Below the pieces are notes generated by a model. It ran no database searches, was not told the DNA's origin, and saw nothing but the letters and a program-made list of their open reading frames with translations. A DNA stretch of 64,000 nucleotides, from IMG/VR virus record IMGVR_UViG_3300027973_000030, positions 62,001 through 126,000 of that record; one strand, 5' to 3'. Positions 6,601 to 17,800 of this stretch are shown here, piece after piece (the stretch's first letter is position 1; each line of letters starts with the position of its first letter). The DNA comes from a virus. A program made the position numbers and the translations under genes.

Positions 6601-8855
6601 TTTACAACATTAAGCATGCTCTGAACTTCACGCATAAGCTTATATTGTTCTTGAGATCCCAATCCTAACTCAGGAATTGCAGCTAAACCTCTATATGATT
6701 CTATAAACTTCTCAGCTTCTAACACTACATCTATATATCCAGGATTACCAACCTTAGTTGGGTCTGTGATATACTTATACATATTTGTTAATGTACTCTT
6801 TGTATAGTTAAGTAGTCTACCAAATGAGATATCTGGTCTACCAGCATCTTTCATTTCTATAGCAGATAACAATTCAGATATTTTATCAACGCTCTGCTCA
6901 CGACTCTCTTCAGAAAAAGATTCAAATCTAGCAGACTTATTTAAGTTCTTTAAATACAACTCACGTTGACGTAACTTGTCTACAAAAGTTTTGATAGTAA
7001 ACTGAAGCTTATCTAATAAGTCTCCAGGAATATCATCATCTGGTTGTTCTTCTTCACCATTAAGAAAGTCTTCATCATTAGCAGGGTTCTGTAAACCTAA
7101 AGCTTTTTTATATCCTTTAACTTTACTCTTAGAACCTTTAGTTTTTACTATCTTTTCTACAAAACTTACATTAGCACTCGGCTGGTGTACCTGGATACCT
7201 TCCCATTCAAAGTCAGTAACCTTTTGTTCTTTACCAACACCTTCTATAGAAAGTTTAATATGTAAAGTCTGTACTCCTTTAACAGGAAAACCATTAATTT
7301 CTGCAAGTCTTTTATAAGTACCAACTTGTATACCATGTTGTTGCTGAGTAGTAAGAGGACCTTCTAATACAGATTCTTCCCCTACCGGGAACTTTCTATT
7401 ACGATAGTTATCACTTTTGTAACTATTCTTAGAAACTTTTAGATCAGTGATAAAAATATCACCATTAGGTTTAACTATAAATATATCTAGAGATCCTGCT
7501 ATACCGCTCTGAGGATCTGAAAGAATCACCTGCGGTAGAATAATAGAACCATCTGACATTATACCAATAACATAGCCTTGTAAAGCTTCGTATGATCTTC
7601 TTGATATATCTTCTGATATAATACCAGTCATGTTTTCTTTAGCCTGGTCAAAGGTTTTACCTTCAATAATATCTTGAAGAGTTAAATCAAACTGAGAACC
7701 AAATAAACGGTTAAGCTCAAACATCCCTTCTGGGTCATCAAGCTTACCTTTGATAGCAGTAGTTACAGACTTATATGTTTGTCCTGTAACAGTATGTACA
7801 TAGATATGATTCTTCTCTTCTAAGATAACACGTCCTGGATCTTCCTGGCCCGCTTTAGCTTCAAAATAGACATCATCTACTATTTTCTTTTGTAGGTCAT
7901 TACCTAACTGTCTAATACGATTTTTAAAACCTCTTGTTCTATCATCTAACTGATATGATGGCGTAGCACTTACCGGCATCCCTGTTAGATCTATCTTACT
8001 TTCAGACATGCTTATCATATCTGCAATGTCTTGTAAGTTATAGTTTACTTCTAAATCAGATAACTTGATACTAAAAACATTATTAAACATTCTACGTAAC
8101 CAGTTTTTAAACTGGGTCAACATAGACTGTCTCACTCTAGCAACTTGACTATCAGATATATCACCTGCATCAGTCATGTTACCTGCAGCTAATTTACCAA
8201 GGTAACTAATCAAAGCTTCATCCATCTGATCTTCTTCAGATAAGTTACTGTAACCCTCAGTAGCTTTAACATTTTCAATCTCAGCTAATCCTTCTTCTAT
8301 AGACTGAAGCTCTTTCATAAGCTTGTCATATAGAGACTTATTATCAGTTTTTAATACACTTATGAACGGGTGTAGATACTCATGAAATGGAGTATCCTTA
8401 CTAATTTCTTTAGCAGAGTTAATATAAACTTTACCGTTTTGAAACTTAGCTTTCCACTCAGCATTTGGTTCACTAACCATTTGATAATCAACACCAAATC
8501 TTTCCTTAAGTCTATCAAGCATTTTAGTAGCTGTAGCCATATCTACTGGAACTTGTGGTGTTTCAATCTTAGGAGCTTCTATTGTAGGCTCAGATCCTAA
8601 GTATTTTCTAACTGAACTAATAAATGGCTCGTTATTACTATCTACTAAACCTTTAGCTTCTCCAGATTCAAAGTCACCAAAGTAAGCTTTAAAAGATGGC
8701 GTGTATGCAAGTAGATACATATCTACAGCTAACTCTTGATCTTTACCTACTTCAGGTAATGAGATGATGTCACTATACAATTTAGACTCAACACCATTAG
8801 GAGCCTTAACTGTTACAACTTCACCTTTATCATTTCTAAATATTTTACAAGCCAT
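3696..8855 (-). CDS. Giant virion protein with gluzincin and PD-(D/E)XK-like domains
   Basis: A 1,719-residue protein, last gene of the leftward structural block. Near the N-terminus it has an HExxH zinc-protease motif (H158, E159, H162 in FHEYLHPF) with a candidate third ligand downstream in DEALISYLG. A PD-(D/E)XK-like nuclease core follows (residues about 345-520): a YVHTVTGQTYKSVT opening, D457 in GSLDIF, D471-L-K473 in ITDLKVSK, and a later Q...Q..TYK segment as in RecB-like nucleases. The long middle part is helical and charged. Near the C-terminus is one probable membrane helix (LGFFMASVAMAYLFKMLASGL). The stop is TAG. By position and size it corresponds to the large co-injected proteins next to the virion RNA polymerase in crAss-like phages; nuclease and protease activities are inferred from motifs only. 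Confidence 0.75.
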   Translation of the reverse strand: MACKIFRNDKGEVVTVKAPNGVESKLYSDIISLPEVGKDQELAVDMYLLAYTPSFKAYFGDFESGEAKGLVDSNNEPFISSVRKYLGSEPTIEAPKIETPQVPVDMATATKMLDRLKERFGVDYQMVSEPNAEWKAKFQNGKVYINSAKEISKDTPFHEYLHPFISVLKTDNKSLYDKLMKELQSIEEGLAEIENVKATEGYSNLSEEDQMDEALISYLGKLAAGNMTDAGDISDSQVARVRQSMLTQFKNWLRRMFNNVFSIKLSDLEVNYNLQDIADMISMSESKIDLTGMPVSATPSYQLDDRTRGFKNRIRQLGNDLQKKIVDDVYFEAKAGQEDPGRVILEEKNHIYVHTVTGQTYKSVTTAIKGKLDDPEGMFELNRLFGSQFDLTLQDIIEGKTFDQAKENMTGIISEDISRRSYEALQGYVIGIMSDGSIILPQVILSDPQSGIAGSLDIFIVKPNGDIFITDLKVSKNSYKSDNYRNRKFPVGEESVLEGPLTTQQQHGIQVGTYKRLAEINGFPVKGVQTLHIKLSIEGVGKEQKVTDFEWEGIQVHQPSANVSFVEKIVKTKGSKSKVKGYKKALGLQNPANDEDFLNGEEEQPDDDIPGDLLDKLQFTIKTFVDKLRQRELYLKNLNKSARFESFSEESREQSVDKISELLSAIEMKDAGRPDISFGRLLNYTKSTLTNMYKYITDPTKVGNPGYIDVVLEAEKFIESYRGLAAIPELGLGSQEQYKLMREVQSMLNVVKDQINPALESYMKDLIAKKSNGTLTEEEITKILKEGFDISLDQYALGDLQNSKERLLAIAANLYTEASQKAMNRTDEFVRKIKTAGNKLAAAFGVKKIDFSFMLNYDKDGNFSGRYLQVIGQKYYDLKKDIFALVRDDKGEKMTYIPIENLEDAKGEDVLYNIELQRRKDKVRQFRQAEQLDDNNNIISGEHHKYSSDFINERALYEVPHGPSAKRGILSWVKKSTVSDEAYRKFRDKHYDRVEYMGAVFEKNGVYKGRTELKTGYFVKAKYIEIRETTLAGKEMRDERYVKLMNPTTEVERAQKEFFEVFNKEMRATLEMLPIDIQQKMLGKVARVKDNYINAAKRNGASTLGAIAKSVRSWFDVSGRVHSTQRLTDDEGVPVDNLPILYTNDPRNEARINAINEKITELKNAYVLEKSISNNVYEQELKKLELSLAIENGKINFNDINTDLVENLIAFRMMAEKFEQMSDIESSLLAIAKTVEKKKYFAANSIEEKFTKKGTDGESVYKKEGDSLANQRLKKWFKMVYYNNDEYDYSTFAQVSAKLQNITSLKGIGFNVFGAVNNYVMGRINNAIEAYGGVYFDRPAYFRATGEYNKDYMPGLMKGMGSKDGVYDLHKPNSKYEAVVKYFRMVRKYQENSGKVNSLELAYIFQEGGEFNVQSKTGIAVTMSSKFELTNKNTGEKMSIFDALNFDENTGELTLKPGFEIDEALRTKVTNYVYEVNKQIHGNYAWEDRMVIQSHWLGELGAQFHKWVYPMFRARFVKRYDNENLGEIEGRYRTFWNVMKHVYQTEQGFLAKTGGLLGILVPGSKTYKNMSEMEVRNMYKNIAELGFFMASVAMAYLFKMLASGLDDDDKEVKRLLNFMIYQQTRQQQEILTFIPVLGTSQQYQMAKNPLAALTTLRDYGEVLASAASIPFPPYDKNYYERGTHKGDLKAWKELKDVVPALGMLNRWEAFDNVKSFYIR

Positions 8856-8883
8856 GTGTTATGTGTATATAAATTAATAATTA

Positions 8884-11800
8884 TTATCCTGCTGCTTCAC
8901 AACCAGCGTCATCTTCTTTCTTACGCTCATCTAACTCTTTCCTTCTAGCTTCTAACAATATCTTCATATTTTTCTTAGCTTCTTCAGGATCAACTTCAAA
9001 GTTAGGAACTTTTATGTCAGTTTCCTCAGTAGCTTTAAAAGTATTTTTCATAGCTTTAGGTGACGTAGTTTCCTCTCTAGGAGCTTGATTTAGCATACGT
9101 AGTAACTCAGCAGGTTCTGTAATATCAGTTTGATATGGTGTGTTCTTACCATTTTCTACTTTAAAGAATGTAATCTTATTACCTATAAACTGAATACGAA
9201 TACCCCAATCTTGCTGTAGCTCATAAGCTTCTTGAGAAGTTAACACTGGATTTATATTTCCTATAATGTTATCTATAGATGCTTCAGCTTTAGATATAGA
9301 ATCATCAAGACCGTACTTCTTACTGTTTGCAGCTTGCCTATTTCTAAGAACTACATTAGTAGGCATCTCACCTGTTAAACCTCCAACCTTCCATTGTTTC
9401 TTAGAACCAGTGGGATCAAACTTCTCATAGATAGCTGTATTACTTAATGCTATAGTATCACCTACTTCTTTAATAAATGAACCAATACCTTCTGTAGGAG
9501 TAGACTTAGTAACAGTTTCTTGTAGTCTTGTAAGTTCTGCATTTAAATACTCAAATGTTCTAGGAGCTTTCTCTGAAAGTTTAGCTAATCCAACACCAAT
9601 TGGGGGAACTAATAATTTATTATATTTACCTGTATTCCAAGCTGCAATAATATTGTCTATATCTGCAGTAATTATACGTGCATTTTCTTCAAACTGATTA
9701 TCAGATTTAAAAGCAGAATCATCCATATTAGGAGCTTTCTTAGTAGAAATACCCATAGCATTAGGTTCTCCTCTCATCTCTTTAGCTTGACCACCCAAAC
9801 CACTTCTTTGATCATTATCTCCAAAGACATATAATGTACCTGGATTTTTCTTAAGATCTTCTCTTTTAAGAATTCTAGTAGTTCTTGAAAAAGCAGTAGC
9901 TGTATCTACTTTTTTAGCAGTGCTTCTAAGCTTATAGAAAATAGCCTTTTCATTAACTCCTTTTTGACCAGTTACAATTTTAATAGTATAAGGAAGTTCA
10001 ATATAGTATCTATTGTTACCTTTATCATCAGGACGATTTGTTAATTTAAAACCGTTAGCTTTAAGAACTTCTTTATTATAGTTTAACTTATCTAGGTCTT
10101 TTTGTTCAAATTTACCTGTAGCTATAACTTCATCTATAAATTCATTACCGTATTGATCAGTTAACAACATCATTTCTGGTTTACGAATACCACCAAACAA
10201 GTCAATTGCTAATATAGAATTATCTTCAGACTGCAGTATGACTTCAGGTACATATCCTTTAGGTTTATTCTTTTCAACCTCTGTTGAAGGTTTAGCACCT
10301 GCATAAACACGCTTGATATTAAATGCATTATTAATATTTGTAGTGTATAATCCAGTAAACTGATTAAACAACTCCATAGCTGTAGCACCAAATATTTCTT
10401 TATACTTCTCATTATCATTAATTAAAGCATCTTCTTTAAGTAATTGATGAGAAACTCCTGTTGCATCTAACAACTCTTTAAACATAGCAGGAGGAATAAA
10501 CTTAATAAAACTACCGCTCTTAAACTGACCACCGTCTTTAACTATAAGATAGTTAAACATGTTGTAAGCTAACTGTCTAGTCTTAGGATTACTATATATC
10601 TCAATAAAGCTATCTGCAATACGATTTTGTTCGTACTCTCCTAACTTAGCCCATGTATTAGACTCTACAGTGTTGATACCACCTCTAGACTTAGCATTGT
10701 AATATTCTTGACTGCTGTTAGCGTCATATAACTTTACAGGAATAATGTTTAAGAACTTATTAGCAAAGTAGTTCTTAGGTAATTGCTGTCTTATAGACTT
10801 AACTGTATCAATTATATCCATAAATCCATCACCTCTAGACACAGCTTCAGCATCATAAATCATAGCATTATCTAAACCGGCAAGCTTAGCTCCTTTACCA
10901 TTTACCTTTAAGTATTGTACATAAGCTTTGATACCTAGGTAAGCTATAATGTCACGCTTAAGTGTTGTGTTAAAAGTCTCAGTCTCTTTCTTAGTAACTT
11001 GTAAGTTGTTAAGAATTGTATTCTTAAGCCTTTGGAAGATGTAAGTCTTTTCTGTAAAGACACTCTTCTGAAGTTCTTTAATCTGATTCTTTATTCTTAT
11101 ATAGTTAGCTGTAATATTGTGATGTGGTTTAGCAGCTTCTTTACCTGTAAGTACTTGACGAACATCAAAAGGTATCTTACTCTTAGCAAAATCAACATCA
11201 CCCATATTCAAACCTAACATCTCTTCTTTCTCTTCTATCTTATCAATAGACTCATTACTTGTACCTAAACCTTTAGATAGTTTAAGTACTTGAGCTACAG
11301 CAGAATAGTATTCAGTTTGGTTATAAAACTGTAAGAAAGAATTGAATACTGCAAAGTCAACGTCTGAATTAGTACCTGCAGACTTAATATTATTCTCTAA
11401 CAAATCAGTAGTAATATCTTGTACTCCAGAATCTTTAGATAGTTTAGAAGCAAGTTCTTCTAATAGCTTATCACCCACTTGTGACTTAATTAACTTTTCT
11501 TCTTGAGTAGTTTTAATCTTTTTAGAAGCTACCTCAATACGTTTGTAGAACTCACGAACCGATGGCTGTAAGTTAAACATAAGTGCTGTTTCTAAAGGTA
11601 CACCTAGTGCCACCATATTAGATACAACACCTACAGCATTAATATTAAGACCAAGTCTAGCAGCTAAACGCTCTTTAGCGTTATCCGTCATAGCAGATAC
11701 TATAGCAGAAATATGATAGAATATACGCTCACCTTCGTAAGTGTCAGTATCTTTATTATATGCCTTATTATATTCATAACTGTTAAACTTATGACCATCT

Positions 11801-14800
11801 ATAGTAAGTACAAACATCTCTTCACCTGCACCATTAGTTTCTCTAATTCTAGTTTGTTTACCAAAACTATTCATAACAGAGTAAACCAACATAGAGTTTA
11901 CAGCTGGTCCAATATTACGAGCTCCTTCTTTATTATTTTTAAATGCTTTGTATTGACCAATCATTGAATCAACATCTGATCCAGTTTCAACAAGTACATC
12001 TCTTAATATAGGGAATCTATCTATAAAATTATCTACAACATCAATAAGAGGTTGAACCTCAGCTACTTGGAATGCTGATGGTATAGAACCATCTTTAGTC
12101 TTAGTAACTCCATCATTATTCTGTAGCTTTATTTTAGCTTCAAGAATACGATTGTTAAGAACACCGTTATTAAGTTCACCATATTGATCTACAGCTTTAG
12201 CATACTCATCAGCATTACTAGGTAATCCTAATTCTTTTAAAGCATTTTCAATCATCATTGATTCCAAAGACTTAGTTAATAAATCTTTAGCTAACTCTTC
12301 AAAGCTATCATAAATACCACCTTCTTCTGAATAGACTTCGTCATCTTGAGCTTCATCTCTAAGTTGTACAAGTTTAGTTTTAAAAGTTTTATTGTTAGCC
12401 TGTAAATACATTACATATTCTGTAAACTTTCCTTCTTTAGTTTTATCTGTACCGTACGCTACACGCTCTCCATCTTTACGATAAAAGTCCATGATTTGCA
12501 TGTACACCTTATCTATATCAAAGTCAGCTCCAGAGATCTCAATCAACTCATGAGGGAACACTGCAGTAGAACCATAGAATGCCGGTAAGAAATCTATAAG
12601 TTTAGTAGTAGCAAATGAGTGCTTATCCTGTGAAGGAATACGTACAGCAAATGCTTTTAAAGCAGCTTCTGAAATAGTACCATCTTCATTGTACATACGC
12701 ATATCTTCTCTAAAGTGAGGAGGCATCATATACTCTGTAAAGTAACCTGTGATATTACCTTGTTCATCAAACTCAGGTACATTATGTCTTAAATCATCTA
12801 TGTAAATATCACCAACTTTTAAACCATCAAACTCACGATCCATATCATTATTAAAACGCTTAGCTGCTTTTACTTCAGCTAGTAACGCTCTATCTTTTTC
12901 GTATTGACGTCTAGTAATAACTTCCCAACTTAATGGTTGACCATTCTCATCTAGTCTAGTTACACGCTTAGCAACCTTCATACCATAGTTAGAAGCTAAA
13001 GCTAAAGAGTGACCTGGAGCTTTCTCACTCATTACACCTTTAGAGAAATAAGCTAAGAACAATTGAGTAAACTTATCTAATGTAATAGGGTGGTTAAGAT
13101 CATACTTAGGAGTATACTCACCAGTTTCTTTATTCTTTATAGGAGTAAAGAACTCAATCAATTGAGGATCAGCACCTGTAGACTTAAGAGTTTCAACTTG
13201 TTTACTTAAGAACTTACCTAATGTAGGAGTAATCTGAGATTGTTTAAGAGACTTTTTAAGTTCTTTAAATGCTCCTTCAATATCAAACATCTCATCACGA
13301 GCTGAAAAGAAGTTATTCTTAACACGCTGTTCAGTATCAGATAAGTAGTTATCAATCACTTGACCTAAAGTCATCTCTTCTCCTTGGTAGTTAACTATAA
13401 GATCTCTTGACTGCTCAGCAATAATTAACTGCTTAGCTTGTGTAGGATCAGTAATTAACAACTTGTTAGAAGGGTTTTCTAACTGAAGTCTCCAGAAATT
13501 ATTATCATGCTCTACAAAATTCTCATTTGTAATTGAATTTACATCTGAAGCAATGTTTTGTTTAACCCCTTTAGAAGCAGACTTAGGTATAGCAAATGTA
13601 ATAGTCTCGTTAGCAGCTTCGTATCCTTCAAGTTTTTCTCTAAGTGTATGAAGTTCTTCGTAGCCTGGTCTTGCTATCCAACTATTACCTTGTGGAAGAG
13701 ATGTAAGTTGCTTAGTAAGTATAATACCAGAAGTTTTAATGTACTTTTTACCATCATTGTAAACAAGCTTGATTGAATTTGTCTGAGCATTATAAGTGAT
13801 AGATCCACCTCTTGTACGAGTGATGCCATCTTTATCTTTAACACGCTCTCCAAAAATATCTTTTACAGATACATCTTGACCTTTTTCAATCTTATCTAGT
13901 AATTCAGCTTGAGCTTGGTTTAATTTACCAAGTCCAAACAATGTATAGCGTAAAGCTTTTACAGACATCCACATCTGAGCATCTGCTTTCTCTTTATTCT
14001 TACCTGAAAACTTACCTTTGTATTGAGGATCAGTAATAGTAACTACGTGTGACTTAGTATTAGTATGATTGATGCCTAAGTTAGATGCTGTAACAACACT
14101 AGATATGTTATTACCAGAACCATTTAAACCTTTATTACGCTTAACTTCATCTATACCACCATCGTTCTTATAGTTCTCAGCAGCATCTCCAATAAACAAT
14201 TGTCTAGCTGACAATGTATTAATAAAGTTGTTTACTAGAACTTGACCAATGTTATGCTCAGCTGCACCTACTACCATGTTTAGCATGGCGTTTCTGTCTT
14301 TATCAGTTTTACCGTTGCTCTTAAATCCTTGGAAGACATAGTTATTAAGCAATTGACTATATAAAGTATCTTTCTCAGAAACTCCAATGATACCTTGATC
14401 TTTTAATAGTTTAACCATTTGATCAACTTGACCACCATCTCCCAACCAATATTTGTTGATTGCAGATAAGATCTCATCATTGTATTGAGCAATGTCTTCA
14501 CTATTCTTAGCAGCATCTTCTAAAGTAGAAGTTAAACTACCAAGCATATTACCCATCTTAATAAACTTAAGACCTCTCTCTTCACCATTATGATATCCTT
14601 CTATGATACCATTAGTATATCTACCGCTTTCTATTTCACTATTTACTCTAGCTATTCTCTCAAACTCACGTTTTACTTCGTTAAACAATATTTTTTCAGC
14701 ATCTTTAGTAAGAAGTATTTCACCTTTCTTATATTCAACAGATCTAATTACAGGCAAGTTTAACATATCTGCGGTATTAGATGCTTCTAAGACAGCTAAT

Positions 14801-17800
14801 AACACTGAAGATGTCATAAACTCTTTACGAGGCTGACCATCTGCAGCAGGGATCACATGCTTTTTATTGTTTGCATATAACTCAAATAGACTAATCAAGA
14901 ACTCACGGTCAGACATGCTACCGTAAGTAACTCCATCATTTTGGTTTACATTAAGACGCTTATCTTCTGTTAAAGTTCCATCTTCATTCTTAGTAAGACT
15001 AGATGCTTTAATACCATCTATACGAGAAACCTTAATAGTATCAGCAATATAGTTAAAGAAAGGACTATTTAATAAGTGGTTGGTAGCCAAGAACTTATTC
15101 TTCTTAAGTTCATTACGGAACTCTTCTTTCTGTAATTCAGCAGCTCTCACTAAATTAAATGTAGGTAACTGATGAGAGTATACAAGTTCACCTTCTGCAT
15201 TCTTATAAGAAGTAGAAGACACTTGTTCATCAAATACAGCATTACCAGCAGCTATCTTAGTCAAACGACCAATGGCAGCATCTACATCATCTTCAACATC
15301 TTCTTCTTGATTTTCAAAATCTTCTTCAGATTGAATCTTAGGTTCTTCAGCAGCAGTTAATGTAGAGACTTGTTGCTCAGATTCAGCAATCTTATCTGGA
15401 TCAATATTAGTACCAAATGGATTTTTACCACTTCTAATAGCAGCACCAATTTCTCTAGCGTCATCTTCAGTCATTACCTCAGTACCCTCAAATGCTTTAA
15501 GAATTCTTAAGTCATCATCTGTAAGATCTTTAGTATCTACACTTGATAGATAACTATACTTGACAAATAATGGAGATAAAGAAATACCTAACTCATCTTT
15601 TAAAGAAAGTATAATATTATCAATTTGAGTGGTAAGTACGTCTTTACTATATACATTTCCTTTCTTTAATATAGTAGCAAGCTTATCTAAAGCAACTGTT
15701 TTAGTCTTTATAAACTTAGAAAGACTCTCAGAATCTCTAGGCGTATCTGCATATTGATCTGCATACAGTCTCAAGAAAGCATTATACCATATAGAAAATT
15801 GATTTCTAGCAGCTCCTTTACGGTTAGCTTCACTAACTCTAGTTTCTTTCTTAGAGATATCTTTATTAATAAAGTAGTAATCAACAGAGAATTGATTAAA
15901 TCCTTTTACAACAGCTTGGAATAAATTAGCTTGATTCTTGTTACCGATATCTACAAAGTTTCCATCTTCATCATATTGTAGATCAACGTCATTAGAAAAC
16001 TTAGTCCAGAACTTTCTAGCTTCTGGATTATGCTCAGCAAATATTTTTAAACGCTCAAGCATCTGATACTGATCAGTAGAACCTGCTACAGCTTTAAGAA
16101 TACCATTATATAATACGTTTGCGTTAACAGCTTCAATTAATACTTCTTCAGTAGGAGCACCATCTTCAGAAACAAATCTAGTGTTACCAAACTCATCAAC
16201 TGTTTCTTCTGTAATAGTAGATAGGTATTGACGTAGTTCTTTAGATAGAGAACCATATCCTCCAATACTATAAGTTTCTTTCCAGTTATCTGTAGTTACT
16301 CTGTCTCCGTATTCATCTACTTGCTGGTCAAATTCATCAGATTCTAGCTCTTCTTGATAACCCATAATACGAGTATGCTCACGTATAGAATCTTTAAGAG
16401 TTTCTATTAACTCAGGATTACTAAATATTTTATATTTCTGATCTAATTTTTCTATAGCTTTTTGCATAGCTAAAGCATTTTCAAACCTTTCTACAAACTC
16501 ATCTGATTGATAGTAAGGGTTAATTCTTCTATCATATAGGTTAGCATAGTCAGCAAGTACACCATCCATGATATCTACACTATGGTCAGTTAATCCAGCT
16601 TCAGACATACGTCTATGATATATAGCTGCAATAGTAGAAGCTAATACGTCTCCTTCTTGTTGACTTAAGTATATAGGAATACGTTCTCTCTCACCATCTT
16701 CATTATCTATAACAGTATACCCAATCTGAATAGCTTTTAAAGCTGTCTGAGTAACTGCAATATTAGGACCAGTAGTAAATCTATTAGTAGCTAATGCAGC
16801 ATTCTTATAGTTACCTTTCTCTATAGATTGAAATAATCTATCTAAAGGAGATGCCTTAATGTTCTTGAAAAAGCTTCTAATAAAGTCTAATAACTTTCTA
16901 AAGAAACCTTTATTTTCTGCAGAAGTAGGAGTCTTAATATCAGACTTCCATGCATCAAACTTATCTGCTAAATATTCTTCATATACACGCTCTTCTAATT
17001 GTTCTTCAGTAAGCTTAGAATAGAACTCTGGTTTAGAAGCTATTAATTCTTGTTTAAGTTTAGATAAGCTCTTACCTTGTTGACGAAGCTCTTGCTTAGC
17101 AATATTCAAGTACTTATCAATCTGTTGATCAGTAAGAAGCATACGGAAAATACCGTGGAATGCTTCATGATATTTAAAAGGGGTATTTTTACCTACAGCA
17201 ATCTTACCTTCTAGTCTATTGTTTAACTCATTCATATGAGTATAAAACATACCAACTGTCACACCTTCTGCCTTCATCTTACGAGCCATATTACTAAGCT
17301 CTTCTACAGAAATAAATTCTGGTAAATGTTGTTGAGCCCACTTTCTAAACTCATTAATATGTACAGCGTCTTCTCCTGTAAGTCTATCTGACACTTTAAG
17401 AGCAGCACTGTTATTAATCTGAGCAATCTCTTGATTAACAGCAGCTACACGTGGATCAGCATTATAGTTATGCTTCATCACATCAACTCTTTTCATACCA
17501 GATTTAAGAAGCTCACCTTCTATCTCATTGATTAAAGCATCTTTCTTATCACTAAGTTCTTGTAATCTATCTTGAGCACTAGTTTTCTTTTGCTCAGCTT
17601 TACGTCTAGCTAAAAACTCTGCTTGTGCAGCAGCAATAGCTGGAGGTATAACCACACCTTCTAATGCAGCATCTGATGGTTCTTGATTTACTTTAGGTTT
17701 ACTAGTAGGTACTATAACATTGCTAGATGGAGAAATCTGTTGTTTCTTAGGGTATACAAATATACCTTCATTCTTAACTACAGGTTTATTTACACCCGAT

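Noticed and set aside
10209-10418. 69-codon minus-strand frame inside the RNA polymerase gene
   Set aside because: Nested in another frame of a very long gene, no internal leader, hydrophobic random-looking product.
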